A stretch of DNA of 45,828 nucleotides from Flavobacteriales bacterium (GTDB lineage: Bacteria; Bacteroidota; Bacteroidia; Flavobacteriales; Flavobacteriaceae). The DNA lies in contig JAMOVT010000097.1 in assembly GCA_027061855.1 (NCBI GenBank), positions 1-45,828 of the forward strand. Direction: 5' to 3'. A model generated the notes under the pieces. The model saw only the letters and a list, made by a program, of their open reading frames with translations, did no database searches and was not told the DNA's origin. The translations under genes were made by a program, and so were the position numbers. Each line of letters opens with the position of its first letter. Position 1 is the stretch's first letter. Positions 42,831-45,828 of the stretch are shown piece after piece.

Positions 42831-45647
42831 CTAACTTACAACTAAATTAACAATTTTACCCGGCACTACTATTACTTTTTTCAAGGTTTTGCCTTCAAGC
42901 AGACTTTTTACTTTTTCATCAGACAGCACCCTTTCTTCTATTTCTTCTTTGCTCATGGAAGTGCTGAGATCCAATTTATGTCTCATTTTTCCATTGAGCA
43001 TAATGGGGTAGGTTTTGCTGCTTTCTTTTAAATATCTTTCGTCATAAGAAGGATAAGGCTCAAAAGCAATGCTTTTATCATGTCCCAGTTCTTCCCATAA
43101 ATCTTCGGCAAGATGTGGAGCAAAAGGAGATAATAACACTACCAAAGGAGACAATATTTTTTGCTTATTGGTTTTGAGTTTGCCCAATTCGTTTATGGCA
43201 ATCATAAATTGGCTGATAGCGGTATTAAAAGAAAATTTATTGATGTCTTCTTCTACTTTTTTGATGGTTTTATGCAAGATTTTCAATTCCTGTTCGGTAG
43301 GTTCTTCCAGGGAAACATTAAACACCCCGTCCTGGTGGAACATCGACCAGAATTTACGCAAGAAATTGTGCACTCCTTTGATTCCGGCTATATTCCAGGG
43401 TTTGGCATCTTCAATAGGCCCCAAGAACATTTCATACATACGCAAAGTATCCGCCCCGTATCTTTCGACAATATCATCGGGGTTCATTACATTGTATTTG
43501 GATTTTGACATTTTTTCCACTTCCCTTCCAACTTTATATTTGCCGTCTTCGAGAATAAATTCGGCTTCGGCAAAATCGGGGCGCCATTTTTTAAATTTAT
43601 CGAGGTCGAGATAATCATACTCATCGACCATGTTTACATCTACATGAATGGGGTCTGTTTCATATTGATCTTTCAGTCCGAGGGAAACAAATTTATTGGT
43701 TCCTTTGATACGGTAAACAAATGCACTCGTTCCCAAAATCATTCCTTGATTGATCAATTTCACACTGTATTCCGGCTCGGGAACACGGTCTATATCATAG
43801 AGGAATTTTTGCCAGAAACGAGAATAGAGCAAATGGCCCGTGGCGTGCTCGCTTCCTCCGAGATATAAATCCACTTTTTTCCAATATTCCACCGCTTCTT
43901 TTCCAAAGGGTTCCTCGTCGTTGTGAGGATCCATATAGCGGTTAAAATACCACGAACTTCCCGCCCAGCCGGGCATGGTATTTAGCTCCATGGGGAAGAC
44001 GGTTTCATTGTCTATCAAGCCGGTTGAAACTATTTTTTCGTTTTTTTCATCCCATGCCCATTCTTTGGCATTTCCCAGGGGAGGACGGCCGTCTTCGGTA
44101 GGAAGATATTTTTCCACTTCGGGAAGTTTTACCGGCAAATGTTTTTCGTCAATGGGATAAGCCACTCCGTTTTTATAATAGATGGGAAAAGGTTCTCCCC
44201 AATATCTTTGACGGGAAAAAACGGCATCGCGCAAACGGTAATTGACTTCGGCTTTTCCTATGCCGCGTTTTTCCAATTCTTCGATCATTTTGCCAATCGC
44301 TTCCTTGGCAGGTAAATCATTTAGAAAATCAGAGTTTGTCAAAACGGCTTCTTTGTCTTCGTTGGCTTTTTCGGAGATATCGGTATTTTTAAAAATGTTT
44401 TTAATGGGAATATCAAATTGCTTGGCAAATTCGTAATCACGCTGGTCTCCTGCCGGCACCGCCATAATAGCTCCTGTTCCGTATCCCGAGAGCACATAAT
44501 CACTGATCCAAATAGGAATTTTTTCTCCCGTAAGCGGATGTATGGCATAGGCACCCGTAAATACCCCCGTTTTGACTTTTGCATCGGCCATGCGTTCCCT
44601 TTCTGTTTTTTTTGCGGCTTGTTCCTGGTATTTTTTTACGGCTTCCCTTTGTCCGGGAGTGGTGATTTCATCTACGAGGTCGAGTTCGGGGGCCATTACC
44701 ATAAAAGTAACGCCGTATAAAGTATCGGGGCGCGTAGTGAAAACGGTAAAATCTTTGTCGGAGCCGTCAATTTTAAATTTTACTGCTGCTCCTACGGATT
44801 TGCCAATCCAGTTTCGTTGCATTTCTTTAAGCGGCTCGGGCCAATCGAGATTGTCCAAATCATTGAGTAATCTTTCTGCATAAGCGGTGATGCGCATCAT
44901 CCATTGCACCATTTTTTTCTTTACTACGGGATGTCCTCCTCTTTCGGAAACTCCGTTTACCACTTCGTCATTGGCCAAAACGGTGCCCAGTGCAGGACAC
45001 CAGTTCACCTCGGTTTCGTCGAGATAAGTCAAGCGGTATTTATGGAGAATGCGGTCTTTTTCTTCCGGGCTGAAATTTTTCCATTCTTCGGCGGTAAATT
45101 CCGGAGTGTCCTGTGCTTGTGCCGCTTTTACATTTTTATTTCCTTCGGTTTCAAAAATTTCAATCAATTTTTCTAACGGTTCTGCTTTGCCGGTTTCTTG
45201 ATTATACCAATGTTTGTATAATTGAAGAAAAATCCACTGTGTCCATTTATAATATTTCGGGTCGGAAGTTCTTATTTCCCTGTCCCAGTCGAATGAAAAA
45301 CCTATTTTATCCATCTGTTCACGGTAACGTTTGATATTTTGCTCTGTGGTTACCGCAGGATGCTGACCGGTGAGTATGGCATATTGCTCGGCGGGAAGGC
45401 CAAAGGAATCATATCCCATGGGATGCAAGACATTGAAACCTTTATGCCGTTTGTAGCGCGCATAAATATCGGAAGCTATATATCCCAGGGGATGCCCTAC
45501 ATGCAATCCCGCCCCCGAAGGATAGGGAAACATGTCCAATACATAGTATTTAGGCTTATCCGAATGATTTTCGGCTTTGAAAGTCTTGTTTTCCGCCCAA
45601 TATTTTTGCCATTTACGGTCTATGCTGTTAAAATCGTAGGTTTTCAT
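42831..45647 (-). CDS. leuS: Leucyl-tRNA synthetase
   Basis: Class I synthetase, 938 residues, charging tRNA-Leu. The HIGH-like motif is HVGH (49-52) in PSGAGLHVGHPLGY, and KMSKS is at 712-716 (VEKMSKSKYNVMNPDD). The editing (CP1) domain is present (FTTRPDTLYGVTFMVMAPE). Compared with the E. coli enzyme (860 residues), an insertion of about 50 residues lies at about 155-208 (LEKLIEIFETEGNKNVKAAQA and onward), before VNWCPALGTVLANDEV; I recall this extension as a Bacteroidota trait. The C-terminal anticodon-binding region ends in VIVVPGKIVNLVVS. The start at 45647 has a TATCTTTG -7 box just upstream. gldD follows after 5 bases. Confidence 0.96.
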   Translation of the reverse strand: MKTYDFNSIDRKWQKYWAENKTFKAENHSDKPKYYVLDMFPYPSGAGLHVGHPLGYIASDIYARYKRHKGFNVLHPMGYDSFGLPAEQYAILTGQHPAVTTEQNIKRYREQMDKIGFSFDWDREIRTSDPKYYKWTQWIFLQLYKHWYNQETGKAEPLEKLIEIFETEGNKNVKAAQAQDTPEFTAEEWKNFSPEEKDRILHKYRLTYLDETEVNWCPALGTVLANDEVVNGVSERGGHPVVKKKMVQWMMRITAYAERLLNDLDNLDWPEPLKEMQRNWIGKSVGAAVKFKIDGSDKDFTVFTTRPDTLYGVTFMVMAPELDLVDEITTPGQREAVKKYQEQAAKKTERERMADAKVKTGVFTGAYAIHPLTGEKIPIWISDYVLSGYGTGAIMAVPAGDQRDYEFAKQFDIPIKNIFKNTDISEKANEDKEAVLTNSDFLNDLPAKEAIGKMIEELEKRGIGKAEVNYRLRDAVFSRQRYWGEPFPIYYKNGVAYPIDEKHLPVKLPEVEKYLPTEDGRPPLGNAKEWAWDEKNEKIVSTGLIDNETVFPMELNTMPGWAGSSWYFNRYMDPHNDEEPFGKEAVEYWKKVDLYLGGSEHATGHLLYSRFWQKFLYDIDRVPEPEYSVKLINQGMILGTSAFVYRIKGTNKFVSLGLKDQYETDPIHVDVNMVDEYDYLDLDKFKKWRPDFAEAEFILEDGKYKVGREVEKMSKSKYNVMNPDDIVERYGADTLRMYEMFLGPIEDAKPWNIAGIKGVHNFLRKFWSMFHQDGVFNVSLEEPTEQELKILHKTIKKVEEDINKFSFNTAISQFMIAINELGKLKTNKQKILSPLVVLLSPFAPHLAEDLWEELGHDKSIAFEPYPSYDERYLKESSKTYPIMLNGKMRHKLDLSTSMSKEEIEERVLSDEKVKSLLEGKTLKKVIVVPGKIVNLVVS

Positions 45648-45671
45648 TCTTTATGCATTTTTGTCAAGTTG

Positions 45672-45679
45672 CAAAGATA
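45672..45679 (-). promoter_or_regulatory. -7 box for leuS-gldD
   Basis: On the minus strand TATCTTTG matches TAnnTTTG, placing the start point about 18 bases before the leuS ATG. No -33 TTG is evident. Confidence 0.4.
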
Positions 45680-45727
45680 AAGATTTTCAGGATTGTATAT
45701 ATAGAAATGGGGGGAAACTTTTGTTTG

Positions 45728-45828
45728 ATGTTAGTTGTCTGTTAGTAGTTATCTGTTGTCTGTTGGTAGTTGTCTGTTGTCAGTTGTCAGTTGGTAGTTG
45801 TCTGTTGTTAGTTATTAGTTGTCAGTTG
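45728..45828. repeat. Heptanucleotide tandem repeat, truncated by the window end
   Basis: From 45735 to 45825 there are 13 contiguous 7-base units with no indel, then TTG to the edge; one more imperfect unit (ATGTTAG) precedes. Units are TTGTCTG, TTGTCAG, TTGGTAG, TTGTTAG and variants; a 14-base block TTGGTAGTTGTCTG recurs 28 bases apart. Every unit begins TT and ends G. It lies upstream of leuS, outside any gene visible here. Confidence 0.85.

Noticed and set aside
43069-43614. 181-codon plus-strand open frame opposite leuS
   Set aside because: Antisense to the LeuRS C-terminal half including KMSKS; composition is a reverse-complement artefact.
45728-45828. CRISPR array
   Set aside because: The repeats are contiguous heptamers with no spacers.

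Overview
The window looks like ordinary core chromosome of a member of the Bacteroidota, most likely class Flavobacteriia. It is AT-rich, most genes have no Shine-Dalgarno site, and TAnnTTTG -7 boxes (some with a TTG about 19-20 bp upstream) precede many genes. It encodes the gliding-motility lipoprotein GldD, a flavobacterial-type LeuRS with an extra insertion, DUF4230, DUF2202 and GyrA followed by a TPR protein. The sequence does not fix the genus. I found no mobile element, CRISPR array, rRNA or tRNA gene.

Layout. 1-5.4 kb: the start of a CcoI-type copper ATPase (runs off the left edge), a START-like protein, prfB (RF2) with its programmed +1 frameshift, then a minus-strand run tatD-folA-large membrane-anchored protein with MORN/YwqK repeats. 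5.6-8.4 kb: an outer-membrane beta-barrel, tryptophanase and superoxide dismutase. 8.5-14.2 kb: an AddA/RecB-like helicase-nuclease, then a PhoD-like phosphatase whose 3' end overlaps a sugar-nucleotidyltransferase gene. 14.2-16.8 kb (minus): a bifunctional-nuclease-family protein and etfB-etfA. 17.0-20.5 kb: a Tsp/Prc-type protease, a Rieske-fold lipoprotein and an unknown membrane protein. 20.5-24.4 kb (minus): gyrA and a TPR protein. 24.6-27.8 kb: a CarboxypepD_reg-like protein, a lipoprotein LD-carboxypeptidase and a GNAT-like protein.

27.8-30.7 kb (minus) is a compact operon: ECF sigma factor, single-TM presumed anti-sigma, Spy/CpxP-like periplasmic protein, DUF2202 ferritin-like protein and lipoprotein cytochrome c. 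It reads as a self-contained envelope or metal/redox stress regulon. 30.8-36.1 kb: a K+-dependent Na+-type membrane pyrophosphatase behind two tandem palindromes, then a penicillin-acylase family hydrolase coupled to DUF4230. 36.1-39.2 kb: a BtpA/SgcQ TIM-barrel gene plus an unknown gene, diverging from a pseudouridine kinase/pseudouridine-5'-phosphate glycosidase pair. 39.3-42.3 kb: a 989-residue protein with receiver domains fused to an ATP-grasp pyruvate/PEP-binding domain but lacking the phospho-histidine and PEP domains. 42.3-45.6 kb (minus): leuS-gldD. The right edge is a heptanucleotide satellite of at least 13 units.

The best candidates for less-described biology are the ECF/DUF2202/cytochrome operon, the receiver-ATP-grasp fusion, the BtpA-psuKG locus, the operator-like palindromes before hppA, and RF2 frameshifting without an SD-like stimulator. 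These are domain- and context-based inferences. No homology search was possible.
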